This document shows, in pieces, positions 49,154 through 58,996 of a stretch of DNA of 64,000 bases. The stretch comes from RGIG8244 sp045639325 (GTDB taxonomy: Bacteria; Verrucomicrobiota; Lentisphaeria; Victivallales; UBA1829). The stretch is from contig JAZUCU010000015.1 in NCBI GenBank assembly GCA_045639325.1, positions 1-64,000 of the forward strand. The letters are read 5' to 3'. The notes beneath the pieces are model-generated. The model searched no databases and had not been told where the DNA came from. It saw only the letters and a list, made by a program, of their open reading frames with translations. Every line of letters begins with the position of its first letter. The stretch's first letter is position 1. Position numbers and translations under genes: made by a program.

Positions 49154-49786
49154 ATGCGGGAAGCAATTTTTAAAGGACTGATCGACATACTTTGTAACGT
49201 CGGCAACTGGTTTATTTCTGTCATTGATTTACCGTGGAATATTCGGGCGGACTACATTCTCGGCGCATTGATTGCCGCCATATTATTGCTCACCTCTGCG
49301 GCATGGGCAGGGAATATTGCAGAAAACAAGGGCCGTGCACCTCATCTGCATTTCTTTCTGGGCATACTTCTTCCGTTCATTTACCCGTTGATTATCTGGT
49401 TCACACTCCGCGCATTGGAAGGCAGTCCGACCATGATCAAGCAGCAGCAGAAGCAGAAGAAGGAAGAAGCCGTTGCCTTGCGTACCGCTCAGATTGAAGC
49501 AGCAGAAAAAGCCGCTGCGGAACAGATTGAACGGGAAGATGCCGACCCGACCCTCTGGAGCAAAGAACGTATGGAACGCATTGCCTATAAAGCGGACGGC
49601 TCTGCGGCCGGGCCTTTCATCTGCACGCTTTCGGATGGCAGACAGATACGTGTTCAGGCGGTTCGTGACATTCAGGCAGAAGTGGCGGTTTTTGAATTGG
49701 CTGGGGATGCCCCCGGCACAACGGGTCCGGTGATGCGTTTTCCGTATAGCCGGATTCATGGAATGGTTTTAGAAAATCAAGCATAA
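49154..49786 (+). CDS. Membrane protein with coiled-coil and C-terminal beta domain
   Basis: 210 residues. Two to three hydrophobic segments (ADYILGALIAAILLLTSAAW; FFLGILLPFIYPLIIWFTL) are followed by a charged coiled-coil (IKQQQKQKKEEAVALRTAQI) and a small soluble domain (GPFICTLSDGRQIRVQAVRD). No family is recognised. ATG follows TACGGAGAAACAGCGAT. ileS starts 30 bp later, so the two may be co-transcribed. Confidence 0.7.
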   Translation: MREAIFKGLIDILCNVGNWFISVIDLPWNIRADYILGALIAAILLLTSAAWAGNIAENKGRAPHLHFFLGILLPFIYPLIIWFTLRALEGSPTMIKQQQKQKKEEAVALRTAQIEAAEKAAAEQIEREDADPTLWSKERMERIAYKADGSAAGPFICTLSDGRQIRVQAVRDIQAEVAVFELAGDAPGTTGPVMRFPYSRIHGMVLENQA

Positions 49787-49816
49787 CAACTATCAACATA
49801 AACAGGAACAGAAATT

Positions 49817-52800
49817 ATGTTCAAAGCAGTCTCACAACAAACGGAATTCCCGAAAATCGAAGAAAATACACTTCGTTTCTGGGAAGAAAACAATGTATTC
49901 AACAAATCTGTCAGCAACCGGAAAGGTTCTCCCGAATTCATTTTCTATGACGGACCTCCCTTTGCAACCGGTCTGCCTCACTACGGTCACCTGCTCGCAG
50001 GTACCATTAAAGACGTTATTCCCCGCTATCAGACCATGCGCGGCAAATATTGCGAACGCACATTCGGCTGGGACTGCCATGGTCTCCCGGTGGAATACGA
50101 AATGGAAAAGCAGCTGAAACTTTCCGGTAAACGTGAAATCGAAGATTACGGCGTGGATAAATTCAATGAAGCATGCCGTGGTATCGTGCTCCGCTACACC
50201 AGCGAATGGGAAAGCATCGTCCGCCGTATGGGCCGCTGGGTCGACTTCAAAAACGGCTACCGCACCATGGACCTCAACTACATGGAATCCATCTGGAACA
50301 TCTTCAAACGCCTCTGGGATATGGGTTTGATCTACGAAGGTTACAAAATCCTCCCCTATTGCGCACGCTGCTGTACGCCGCTCTCCAACTTTGAAGCAAA
50401 CCAGGGATATATGGAAGTCACAGACCCGGCTATCACGATTCGCTTCAAACTCAAAGATCAGGAAAATACTTACATTCTGGCTTGGACAACCACGCCTTGG
50501 ACTCTCCCCTCCAACACTGCGTTGGCAACCGGTCCGGAAGTGGATTACGTAAAAGTCAAAGACGGTGACGACTTCTACATCATCGCAAAAGCCCGTCTCG
50601 CCGCTTACTATGGCAAAGAATTGCCGGAAGTTGTCCAGGAATTCAAAGGTTCCGATCTTGCCGGACTCCATTACGAACCGTTGTTCTCCTACTTCGCCAA
50701 TCTGGCAGAAGAAGGTGCTTTCCGCGTCATCAATGCGGAATACGTCAGCACGGAAGACGGTACCGGTATTGTTCACATTGCACCCGGATTCGGGGAAGAA
50801 GACGCGGCGGCAGGGAAAGCCAACAACATCCCGGCTGTCTGCCCCATTGATGCAGAATGTAAATTCACAAAAGATGTACCGGATTACGAAGGCCGCTTTG
50901 TGAAAGATGTCGATAAAGACATCATGCAGCGTCTGAAAGAAGAAGGCAAGCTGGTTCATCGCGGTACCATCAAGCACAATTATCCCCACTGCTGGCGCGA
51001 TGATTCCCCGCTGATTTATAAAGCCGTTTCCACATGGTTCGTGAAAATCGATCCCATCAAGGAAAAAATGCTCAAAGCAAACTCTCAGATGTCCTGGGTT
51101 CCCGGACACCTGAAAGAAGGCCGTTTCGGTAAATGGCTGGAAAATGCCCGCGACTGGGCAATCAGCCGTAACCGTTACTGGGGCTGCCCGCTTCCCATCT
51201 GGCGCAATGAAGAAACCGGCGAAGCAATCTGCGTCGGCTCCGTTGCCGAACTGGAAGAACTGACCGGCGAAAAGATTACCGACATTCACAAGCACTTTGT
51301 GGATAAACTGGAAATCCGCTCCAAATCCGGCGCCATCCTCAAACGCGTACCGGAAGTTCTGGACTGCTGGTTCGAAAGCGGTTCCATGCCTTATGCACAG
51401 AAACATTACCCGTTTGAAGATAAAGAACACTTCGAAAGCGTATTCCCCGCCGACTTCATCGCAGAAGGTCTTGACCAGACTCGCGGTTGGTTCTATACTC
51501 TCGTTGTTCTGGCTTCCGCGCTCTTCGATAAGCCGCCTGCCAGAAACGTTGTCGTCAACGGTCTGATCCTGGCGGAAAACGGACAGAAGATGTCAAAACG
51601 TCTGAAAAACTATCCGGACCCGCTGGATGTTGTGAATCAGTACGGTGCGGATGCACTGCGTCTGTTCCTGCTGGAATCCCAGGTTGTCCGCGCGGAAGAC
51701 TTGAAGTTCTCCGAAGACGGCATCAAGGAAGTCATGCGCTCTGTCATGCTCCCCATCTGGAACAGCTTCAACTTCTTCATGACTTACGCGAACCTTGACA
51801 ACTGGGAACCGCCGAAGGGTGAACCCAAGGCTCCGGCGAACTGCAGCAATGCTCTTGACCGCTGGATTCTTTCCTCCATGGAAGACATGATCGCCGAAGT
51901 CCGTTCTGCCATGGATGAATATCAGCTGCAGCGTGCAGCAAAACGTTTCGAAGCCTTTGTGGAAGACTTGACAAACTGGTACATCCGTTTGAGCCGCCGC
52001 CGTTTCTGGAAGAGCGAAAACGATACCGACAAAGCAGAAGCTTATGCCACACTGTACTACGTGCTGATCACATTCGCAAAAACGGCTGCTCCCTTCATTC
52101 CGTATCTCACAGAAGAAATCTACCGTTCTCTCCGCAACGAAGAAATGCCGGAATCCGTTCACCTCTGTGACTTCCCGGAAACCGGTGCATTCCAGCGCGA
52201 TCCCTCTCTCGAACGTCAGATGGAACTGGCACGTCAGACCGTATCTCTCGGCCGCTTCCTCCGCACACAGAGATCTTTGAAAGTCCGTCAGCCTCTCGCC
52301 CGTGCAATCGTGGTCTCCATCGACCGCGAAAACCGGGAACTGCTGAAGAAATCCGAAGCCCTCATCGCAGAAGAATTGAACGTCCGTACCGTGGAATTGC
52401 TGGAACGGGAAGAAGAACTGGTTCATCTCTCCGCAAAAGCCAACTTCAAGAAACTGGGTGGTAAACTCGGTCCCAAGATGAAACTTGCAGCTTCTCTGAT
52501 CACACAGCTGTCTTCTTCTGATATCGCAGACATCCTCGGCGGCAAAGCATATCACCTCACCGTCGATGCAGAAACAGCAGTCGACCTCAACGCAGAAGAC
52601 ATCGTAGTTGTCCGTGACGAAAAACCGGGCATCTGTGTTGCTGCCGGTGACGGTGTGACTGTTGCGCTGGATACCGCTCTGGATGAAGCTCTCATTCAGG
52701 AAGGTTTCGCACGTGAAGTTGTCAGCAAGATTCAGAACATGCGTAAAGAAGCCGATATGGAAGTGGCAGGTCACATCAAAGTGACCATCGCCTGTGACGA

Positions 52801-52942
52801 TGAAATCGCCGCCGCCGTCAAAGCATTCAACGATTATATCTGCAATGAAACATTGACCGATGCCATCGTGTTTGCCGACAACGATGCCGCTGAAACCGAT
52901 GTCAACGGCCATAACTGCCGCATCAGCATTGCCGGAATCTGA
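49817..52942 (+). CDS. ileS: Isoleucyl-tRNA synthetase
   Basis: 1041 residues, typical of the longer (eukaryote-like/type 2) IleRS. FYDGPPFATGLPHYGHLLAG holds the HIGH motif (HYGH), ENGQKMSKRLKNYPDP the KMSKR motif, and TTPWTLPSNTALATGPEVDY the editing domain. GWDCHGLPVEYEMEK matches the class Ia start region. The length, and the C-terminal end without the zinc motif of the E. coli type, fit the mupirocin-resistant type; this is inference. Confidence 0.95.
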   Translation: MFKAVSQQTEFPKIEENTLRFWEENNVFNKSVSNRKGSPEFIFYDGPPFATGLPHYGHLLAGTIKDVIPRYQTMRGKYCERTFGWDCHGLPVEYEMEKQLKLSGKREIEDYGVDKFNEACRGIVLRYTSEWESIVRRMGRWVDFKNGYRTMDLNYMESIWNIFKRLWDMGLIYEGYKILPYCARCCTPLSNFEANQGYMEVTDPAITIRFKLKDQENTYILAWTTTPWTLPSNTALATGPEVDYVKVKDGDDFYIIAKARLAAYYGKELPEVVQEFKGSDLAGLHYEPLFSYFANLAEEGAFRVINAEYVSTEDGTGIVHIAPGFGEEDAAAGKANNIPAVCPIDAECKFTKDVPDYEGRFVKDVDKDIMQRLKEEGKLVHRGTIKHNYPHCWRDDSPLIYKAVSTWFVKIDPIKEKMLKANSQMSWVPGHLKEGRFGKWLENARDWAISRNRYWGCPLPIWRNEETGEAICVGSVAELEELTGEKITDIHKHFVDKLEIRSKSGAILKRVPEVLDCWFESGSMPYAQKHYPFEDKEHFESVFPADFIAEGLDQTRGWFYTLVVLASALFDKPPARNVVVNGLILAENGQKMSKRLKNYPDPLDVVNQYGADALRLFLLESQVVRAEDLKFSEDGIKEVMRSVMLPIWNSFNFFMTYANLDNWEPPKGEPKAPANCSNALDRWILSSMEDMIAEVRSAMDEYQLQRAAKRFEAFVEDLTNWYIRLSRRRFWKSENDTDKAEAYATLYYVLITFAKTAAPFIPYLTEEIYRSLRNEEMPESVHLCDFPETGAFQRDPSLERQMELARQTVSLGRFLRTQRSLKVRQPLARAIVVSIDRENRELLKKSEALIAEELNVRTVELLEREEELVHLSAKANFKKLGGKLGPKMKLAASLITQLSSSDIADILGGKAYHLTVDAETAVDLNAEDIVVVRDEKPGICVAAGDGVTVALDTALDEALIQEGFAREVVSKIQNMRKEADMEVAGHIKVTIACDDEIAAAVKAFNDYICNETLTDAIVFADNDAAETDVNGHNCRISIAGI

Positions 52943-52962
52943 GTATACAGGAAAAGAGAAAA

Positions 52963-53931
52963 ATGAAAAGACTTTTAACAGGTATTCAATCTTCCGGTAT
53001 TCTCCATATCGGTAACTATTTCGGTGCTATCCAGCCTTCCATTGCTTTGCAGGAAAAGGCAGATGAAACGGTCATCTTCATCGCGGACATGCACTCCCTC
53101 ACCACAACACCGAAACCGGAAGACCTCCGTGCCCGTGTCCGTGGTGTGGCGCTGGATTATCTGGCTTGCGGGTTGGATCCGGAAAAAGCCATCTTCTTCA
53201 GACAGTCTGATGTCCCCGAAGTCTGCGAACTGACCTGGGTACTCAACTGTCTCACCCCGATGGGATTGCTTGAACGTGCACACAGTTATAAAGACAAAGT
53301 CGCCCATGGAATCATCCCCAATACCGGTTTGTTCAACTATCCGGTATTGATGGCTGCGGATATTCTGCTTTACAAAGCAAATCTCGTTCCCGTCGGCAAA
53401 GACCAGAAACAGCATCTGGAAATCACCCGCGATGTGGCGATCAAGTTCAATCAGACTTATGAAGAAATCTTCCCCCTGCCGGAACCCTACATCAACGAAA
53501 ATGTAGCCGTCATCCCCGGCACAGACGGTCAGAAGATGTCCAAGAGTTACAACAACACCATTCCGCTGTTTGAAGAAGCCAAACCGGTACGGAAGAAATT
53601 CATGTCCATCCTCACCGATTCCAAAGGTCTGGAAGACCCGAAAGATCCCGATACCTGCAATATTTTCCAGCTCTATAAATTGTTCGCCACCCCTGCCCAG
53701 CAGGAAGAAATGGCAGCAAGATACCGCGCCGGAAATTATGGTTACGGTCACGCAAAACAGGCCTTGTACGAAATCTACATGGATTTCTTTGCTCCCATGC
53801 GTAAACGCCGGGAAGAAATCCTCGCGGATGAAGGTTACATCGATGAAGTCCTGCGCAAAGGTGCGGAACGTGCAAGAAACATCGCAAACGAAACCCTCAG
53901 TGCCGTCCGTAAAGCAGTCGGTCTGCGCTGA
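52963..53931 (+). CDS. trpS: Tryptophanyl-tRNA synthetase
   Basis: 322 residues. RLLTGIQSSGILHIGNYFGA carries the HIGN form of the HIGH motif, VPVGKDQKQHLEITRDVA the tryptophan-binding D-Q, and GTDGQKMSKSYNNTIPLF the KMSKS motif. It charges tRNA-Trp. It lies 20 bp after ileS with AGGAAAAGAGAAAA as ribosome binding site, an unusual synthetase pair in one operon. Confidence 0.97.
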   Translation: MKRLLTGIQSSGILHIGNYFGAIQPSIALQEKADETVIFIADMHSLTTTPKPEDLRARVRGVALDYLACGLDPEKAIFFRQSDVPEVCELTWVLNCLTPMGLLERAHSYKDKVAHGIIPNTGLFNYPVLMAADILLYKANLVPVGKDQKQHLEITRDVAIKFNQTYEEIFPLPEPYINENVAVIPGTDGQKMSKSYNNTIPLFEEAKPVRKKFMSILTDSKGLEDPKDPDTCNIFQLYKLFATPAQQEEMAARYRAGNYGYGHAKQALYEIYMDFFAPMRKRREEILADEGYIDEVLRKGAERARNIANETLSAVRKAVGLR

Positions 53932-53959
53932 AAAAAGATAACGCAAAGGAGTATGCCCC

Positions 53960-55312
53960 ATGCAATCAATAAATAAGATTCTCATCCCTGTTTCCGTTTT
54001 ATTTTTTGTATGGGGCACACTTTTTGCCCAGCAACAGGAACCGCCCCGGAAAAAGATCAAACTGCCCGGACTGGAAAACGGCGTCCTGAAAATTCAGGAT
54101 GTCCCCGGCGTACAGGAAGAAACGACGGAAGAAAAACCGGAAATCTTTGTCGATAACCGACGGATCCGGGTCGTCAAACGGAATCCGGACGGCACTGTCA
54201 CTCTCCCCGGCGGTGGGTTGAAAACTATCCGGAAACAGAAATGGAAAAAAGAAACACCGCTTCCCCCGGACTCCCTTGCCGCTGAAATCACCGGTGCAAA
54301 GTCACCAATGGGAATACAATGGACTCCGCTGCGGATAGCAGGAACGGTTCAGGGTGTCCGCCTGCCGGATGTACAATTATCTCTCGACCAAAGTCTGTTT
54401 GCCATTGTCGAAACAACGGGGAAAGTGGAAGGCCCCTGGGGCAGCCGCATTATTCTGATGAATTCCCACAACTGGAATATCATCCGCATTCTCACAACGG
54501 AACGTGTCATCACACGGCTCTGTTTTATCAACGGCACACAGCAAATCGCGGCATTGTGCAATGCCCAGCCTGTCATGAAACAGAATGCAGGGTTGGCAGT
54601 CTTTCATCTGAAAAGCGGCAAAGAAACCGCATTCCGTCAATTGCCGGATGCTGTAAGCGGCTCCATGATTTCAGACTACAACGGGCACATCTACATTGCC
54701 CATCGGGAAAAAAAACAAGTCTGGCGGTTTGAAAAAGATATTACACAATTCCCCAAAACGATCCGGACCAATGATGTGAATCCGGTCATCGCCTTATCTC
54801 CCAATGGAAAATTCTTTGCCGTCAGCTCATCCAGCGGCAAAATTACCCTTCATAAAGTTTCTGATATGCGCCCGATCACCAGCATCAAAGCGCCGGAAAA
54901 TTATCCATTCTCTCAGATTATTTTTATTGATAATGATAAACAACTTTTCTGCGCCGCCAATCCGCTCCAGAATTCTTCCGCTGTTGTCCTGCGCAACCGG
55001 CAATTCTTTGAACTGAACGGCAACAACGCCGGATTCAATGCCATCACCGGAGACGGCAAATATCTGATTCATTGTAAAAAAGTCCGCGGGGAAATCGAAG
55101 TCATCAACACGGAAACACTGGTAAAAGAAAGTGCTGTCATTCCGGAAACGGTTTCACCGCAAACCCGGGGCGGGGATCCGGCCTTTGTATTCCATCTGGA
55201 AGCCTCCGGAACCATTGCCGTGTTGGATACAAAAGGTAATTTCTATCTGCTGTATCTCCCGAAAAACGGGAGAAAATATCAGAAAGAAACAGTCTTTATG
55301 CCGGTGGACTGA
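53960..55312 (+). CDS. Secreted WD40-like beta-propeller protein
   Basis: 450 residues with signal peptide (INKILIPVSVLFFVWGTLFA-QQ). A Lys/Pro-rich stretch follows, and from about residue 120 beta-propeller-like repeats occur (VQLSLDQSLFAIVETTGKVE, NPVIALSPNGKFFAVSSSSG, GFNAITGDGKYLIHCKKVRG). No catalytic motif is seen. It probably mediates contacts in the periplasm. The TGA overlaps the next ATG (TGATG), linking it to a lipoprotein. Confidence 0.7.
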   Translation: MQSINKILIPVSVLFFVWGTLFAQQQEPPRKKIKLPGLENGVLKIQDVPGVQEETTEEKPEIFVDNRRIRVVKRNPDGTVTLPGGGLKTIRKQKWKKETPLPPDSLAAEITGAKSPMGIQWTPLRIAGTVQGVRLPDVQLSLDQSLFAIVETTGKVEGPWGSRIILMNSHNWNIIRILTTERVITRLCFINGTQQIAALCNAQPVMKQNAGLAVFHLKSGKETAFRQLPDAVSGSMISDYNGHIYIAHREKKQVWRFEKDITQFPKTIRTNDVNPVIALSPNGKFFAVSSSSGKITLHKVSDMRPITSIKAPENYPFSQIIFIDNDKQLFCAANPLQNSSAVVLRNRQFFELNGNNAGFNAITGDGKYLIHCKKVRGEIEVINTETLVKESAVIPETVSPQTRGGDPAFVFHLEASGTIAVLDTKGNFYLLYLPKNGRKYQKETVFMPVD

Positions 55313-55776
55313 TGAACCGACATCTGTATCAGCTGCTTCTCCCCCTGCTCCTCTTATGCTCCGGATGTACACTTTTCCGTACTCCCGGAAAGGAAGAGAA
55401 TACAAAACGGTATTTGTACGTCAATCAGACCCGATTCCATACCATCACCGCATCCGGCAAGTTTGTATGCCTGATTGATAAGGAACGCCCTCCGGCCCAG
55501 CAAACCATCCGGGATATGATCAAAATTGCAGAGCAATCCGCGTTGACGGTTGAATTCCGCACGGTTACCCATTCGTTGCGAATTCCCTCCCTGCTCCGTG
55601 CGGGGAAAGCTGACGTGGCAATCGGCAATTATAAAATCAACGATGCGACAGAGAAACATCTGGATTATGTTAATATCAGAAAAGCTGTCTGTCTGCTGCG
55701 TAAAGATGATCCGGACTGGAAAAGACTTTTGACATCCGGCATCGCCATTCTCGATGCGCCAGGTGAAAAAAAATGA
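55312..55776 (+). CDS. Lipoprotein, solute-binding-protein-like fragment
   Basis: 154 residues. LLLPLLLLCSGCTLF carries a lipobox (LCSGC). Residues 60-140 (MIKIAEQSALTVEFRTVTHS, RIPSLLRAGKADVAIGNYKI, DYVNIRKAVCLLRKDDPDWK) resemble one lobe of family 3 extracellular solute-binding proteins or MltF-type modules. It is shorter than a full binding protein (about 230), so it may be a reduced form. It is coupled to the propeller gene. Confidence 0.65.
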   Translation: MNRHLYQLLLPLLLLCSGCTLFRTPGKEENTKRYLYVNQTRFHTITASGKFVCLIDKERPPAQQTIRDMIKIAEQSALTVEFRTVTHSLRIPSLLRAGKADVAIGNYKINDATEKHLDYVNIRKAVCLLRKDDPDWKRLLTSGIAILDAPGEKK

Positions 55777-55805
55777 CTGCATCACATCATAGTGAAGCAG
55801 TCATT
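55765..55805 (-). terminator. Rho-independent terminator (minus strand, possibly bidirectional)
   Basis: AATGACTGC (55772-55780) pairs with GCAGTCATT (55797-55805). On the minus strand the stem is followed by TTTTTTT, so it ends the formyltransferase transcript. It also overlaps the stop codon of the plus-strand lipoprotein gene. Confidence 0.8.
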
Positions 55806-55826
55806 ATCTTCCGTAATTGAAATCTC

Positions 55827-56690
55827 TTATTTCAGAACCGGTCTCGGCTCCTTGCCGTCTTCGTAAGAAACTGTGATGATTTCCTGTCCTTTATATTGGA
55901 GCGGGCTGAATGAGAAATGTCCGTTTGCAAAATCACGCACGACACGGGGGAATACTTTCCAATCGCCACATTCTTTCAAACGATCCACATTCGCGGTCGC
56001 AATCTGACGGAGAAGGTCATTCTTATATTCCGCAGGCTTTTTCCCGGCACGGGCATCCTTGACCGCCTGCAATTCTTCCAGCGTGTGCCCCTGTAAATCA
56101 AGCGGCAGAAAGTCGGAAACACCAAGCACAGGCCCTTCATCCATTCCGGCGCCCCCGGTTTCAACCCGAACCGCAACAATGACACTGCTGCGAATGGCAG
56201 AAAAACCACGGAGAATGGCAGTTTCTGTGGGGACAATATGAAGTCCTGCAAAAAGAGGAATGCCATTTTCGATCACCGTCAAATCGCCCGGGTGAATGTT
56301 GAGACAGGGATAATCGTTGGTGATATTGCACAAAGTTGTAAACCCGGCATGAATTCCGAAATCGATGGGATATCCTTTGAGTTTTTCGCGCAGGACATCG
56401 GTCCATTTTTCCCGGATCCGCATGCCCTCTTCGGTGCGGATAGTTACTTTATCCAAACCTTCGGCTTTATAAAAAGCATCAATATCGTGTTCCACCAGCG
56501 GGAGAGAAAATTCTCTGGCAATCTCTCTTGCGCGACTGGTCTCCGGTTTATCGGTCACCAGAACGGATGCGCGCCACGGCGATGCGGGATCGTTCTGAAT
56601 ATCCCGCAAAAGCGCGATGGCATTTGTGCCGGATCCACTGAGGAAGATAGCAGCATATTTCACGTTGCTGCTGTTTTCATTCAAATTCAT
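55827..56690 (-). CDS. Formyltransferase-fold protein, PurN-like
   Basis: 287 residues. AIFLSGSGTNAIALL matches the PurN folate/GAR start (lxSGxGSNl), YPCLNIHPGDLTVIENGIPL the formyltransferase NIHP(S)LLP catalytic region (Asn, His), and GGAGMDEGPVLGVSDFLPLD the D-x-G-P end with the third catalytic residue. PurN is about 200 residues; this has an 80-residue extension and a GDL instead of SLL. It might act in purine synthesis or on another amine. Monocistronic by layout. Confidence 0.75.
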   Translation of the reverse strand: MNLNENSSNVKYAAIFLSGSGTNAIALLRDIQNDPASPWRASVLVTDKPETSRAREIAREFSLPLVEHDIDAFYKAEGLDKVTIRTEEGMRIREKWTDVLREKLKGYPIDFGIHAGFTTLCNITNDYPCLNIHPGDLTVIENGIPLFAGLHIVPTETAILRGFSAIRSSVIVAVRVETGGAGMDEGPVLGVSDFLPLDLQGHTLEELQAVKDARAGKKPAEYKNDLLRQIATANVDRLKECGDWKVFPRVVRDFANGHFSFSPLQYKGQEIITVSYEDGKEPRPVLK

Positions 56691-56719
56691 AAATCACCTG
56701 TTAAATACAATAAGGGCAA

Positions 56720-58987
56720 TCAGCGGCGGCTCTTCCGTGACTTGCGCATATCTTTAAGATTCTTAATGGCATTCTCATCACCAAGCGCAGCCCCCTGTTC
56801 AAAATATTTTATGGCAAGGGAAACATTCCGGCGAATCCCCTTCCCGCCAGTATTGTATAAAATACCAAGGAGATTACATGCAATCCCTCTGTATTTTTTA
56901 TCTTTCGATTTTTCCAATGTTTCAGCGGCAAATTGTCTTGCCACTTTGTAACTGATATCGGTTCCACGGTTATTTCTATAAATAACTCTGTCCTGTACGA
57001 GCAGAATTGCACAATTCAATCGACCTTTATCATAGTCCAAATCAGCCGCCTCTTTGTACAATTTATAGGCTCCGGTATCATCACCGCATTTCTCAAGTTT
57101 TCCGCCTTCCGTGATTTTTGCCTGAGCCGCTGCGGCTTTTTCTTCCGGAGACGGTTCGCGCTTCTCTGCAGCCGGTTTAACAACAGGCGCTTTGGGTGCA
57201 GGTGCAGCTTTCGGCGCAGGTGCAGGGACGGCTTTCGGCGCAGGTGCAGGAGTTGCTTTCGGTGCAGGTGTGGCTTTTGGTGCAGGTACTTTTTCCGGGC
57301 ACAATTCGCCAAGATTCTTAATAGCGAACTCATCACCGAGCGCTGCACCCTGTTCAAAATATTTTATGGCGCTAGAGCGACTCCGCAGAAGACCGTTACC
57401 GCCGATATTGTGCAAGACACCAAGGATATTGCATGCCGTACCCTTATGTTCTTTACTCTGGGATTTTTCCAATGTCTCAGCAGCAAATTGTCTTGCGATT
57501 TCAAAACTGATATTATTCCCGTAGTTATCGTTATAAGTAACCTTGTTCTTAGCAAGCAGAGTAGCGCACTTCAAACGGCCTTTGTCACTACCCAAATCAG
57601 CCGCCTCTTTGTATAATTTATAGGCACCGACATAATCGCCTTTATCATCCAGTTTTTTGCCTTCTCCAATCAAATCATCCGCAACGGTGACTTTTTCTTC
57701 CGGAGTCAGCAACTGATGAACGACATGTTTGATAACCGGAGACACATTCCCCGTTTTAGCCGCATTTTTCTTATTTCTGAATACTTGAGCGGTAGAAATA
57801 ATGGGCTTGACAACCGCATCCGGAGCAATTCCGGAAGCCTTATCAAAGAACACATGCTTTAAAGACGCATGTTTGCCGGTGGTGACAGTTGCCGGAATTA
57901 TGCGTTCAGAATAAGCGGGAGCAGCAACGTCAAGTGCACTGGCAGATTTCAATTTATTAAAGACGGTTTCTTCAACAGATTTCAGTGTGGTATTCCACTT
58001 GCACCATCCCTGCGGACGTAAATTGACCATGATGGTATCGAAGTCATCACCGGATATCCAGGAAAGTCTGTCACAAGAAATGGATACTTTCTTTTCCGGT
58101 GTGAGGGAAATTTCAGAAAACATGCCAGTCTTTGCATCACCGTTCTTTTTGAAACCGAGCATGCCCCACAGCGTTTCAAAATCGAACTGAGATTTTTCTC
58201 CCCAGTAAGTAGTACCACTGCAATCATCTTTTTCGAGCAGATAGATGGCAAGGTTATGTCTTTTCTTATCCCGGGTCACGCTGAATTCAAAAGGTTTGAT
58301 ATACCGTTCGAAATTATTGCGGTAATCTTCCGCATTAAATTTCATATAGCCATTGACCGTGATTGTACTCTCTTTGGAATATGTCGCAGTATCCGCACAG
58401 ACCGAATCAACTTTGTATTCAAATCCTGTTCCGGATTGCAACAGAATCAAAGCCAAAGTTTCTGCATTGTACTGATCATGGGCTTTCATACCACGGCCCG
58501 GACTTTGCTCCAAATCATGGAGCAATTTCTTGATCTGCTCCAAGGTATCATGCACATGGGAGCTGGGTGTGGTATCACCATTATGCCAGGCTTCCAATAT
58601 TTTTTCAGATTTATCCGCATTCGCTAATGCCAAATCGATCGCCGCTTTGTTTCTTAAATAGCAATTGACTTTTGCAACACTGTCAAGCTCAGTATATCTT
58701 GTTAAATACCCCAATTTAAGTTCAAAAACACTCGCGCTGCGCAAAGATTTAGGAACCATTGCAGTGTCGGTCATCTTACGATCCAGGTTCTTGAAATAAT
58801 CAGATTCTGTAAAAAGGGCAAGAACTCTGACATAAGGACGTACCATTCGCATTTTGAGCGGCAGATCTGTATCTTCGCCGATTGCAAATAAAGCAGTCAG
58901 GCAGAAGAACATAGACAGAATCCAAATCAAGAGTGTATATAAAACGCCGTTACTGCATTTTTTTCCATTCACTTCAGTATACATCAT
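56720..58987 (-). CDS. Large Sel1-repeat membrane-anchored protein
   Basis: 755 residues. One N-terminal hydrophobic anchor (VLYTLLIWILSMFFCLTALF) is followed by a 400-residue unknown region. Two matching Sel1 blocks then flank a Pro/Ala-rich linker (ATPAPKATPAPAPKAVPAPA): KLDDKGDYVGAYKLYKEAAD at about 455 and KLEKCGDDTGAYKLYKEAAD near 650. The blocks are internal duplications of about 120 residues. Likely a periplasmic scaffold. The next upstream gene is a small membrane protein 9 bp away; the two probably form an operon. Confidence 0.75.
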   Translation of the reverse strand: MMYTEVNGKKCSNGVLYTLLIWILSMFFCLTALFAIGEDTDLPLKMRMVRPYVRVLALFTESDYFKNLDRKMTDTAMVPKSLRSASVFELKLGYLTRYTELDSVAKVNCYLRNKAAIDLALANADKSEKILEAWHNGDTTPSSHVHDTLEQIKKLLHDLEQSPGRGMKAHDQYNAETLALILLQSGTGFEYKVDSVCADTATYSKESTITVNGYMKFNAEDYRNNFERYIKPFEFSVTRDKKRHNLAIYLLEKDDCSGTTYWGEKSQFDFETLWGMLGFKKNGDAKTGMFSEISLTPEKKVSISCDRLSWISGDDFDTIMVNLRPQGWCKWNTTLKSVEETVFNKLKSASALDVAAPAYSERIIPATVTTGKHASLKHVFFDKASGIAPDAVVKPIISTAQVFRNKKNAAKTGNVSPVIKHVVHQLLTPEEKVTVADDLIGEGKKLDDKGDYVGAYKLYKEAADLGSDKGRLKCATLLAKNKVTYNDNYGNNISFEIARQFAAETLEKSQSKEHKGTACNILGVLHNIGGNGLLRSRSSAIKYFEQGAALGDEFAIKNLGELCPEKVPAPKATPAPKATPAPAPKAVPAPAPKAAPAPKAPVVKPAAEKREPSPEEKAAAAQAKITEGGKLEKCGDDTGAYKLYKEAADLDYDKGRLNCAILLVQDRVIYRNNRGTDISYKVARQFAAETLEKSKDKKYRGIACNLLGILYNTGGKGIRRNVSLAIKYFEQGAALGDENAIKNLKDMRKSRKSRR

Positions 58988-58996
58988 AGTAACACC

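Noticed and set aside
49832..51430. 532-codon minus-strand frame in ileS, and similar long antisense frames in trpS, argD, the glycosidase genes and tRNA-synthetase region
   Set aside because: Codon bias of the real genes on the other strand keeps these frames open; translations have no family features.
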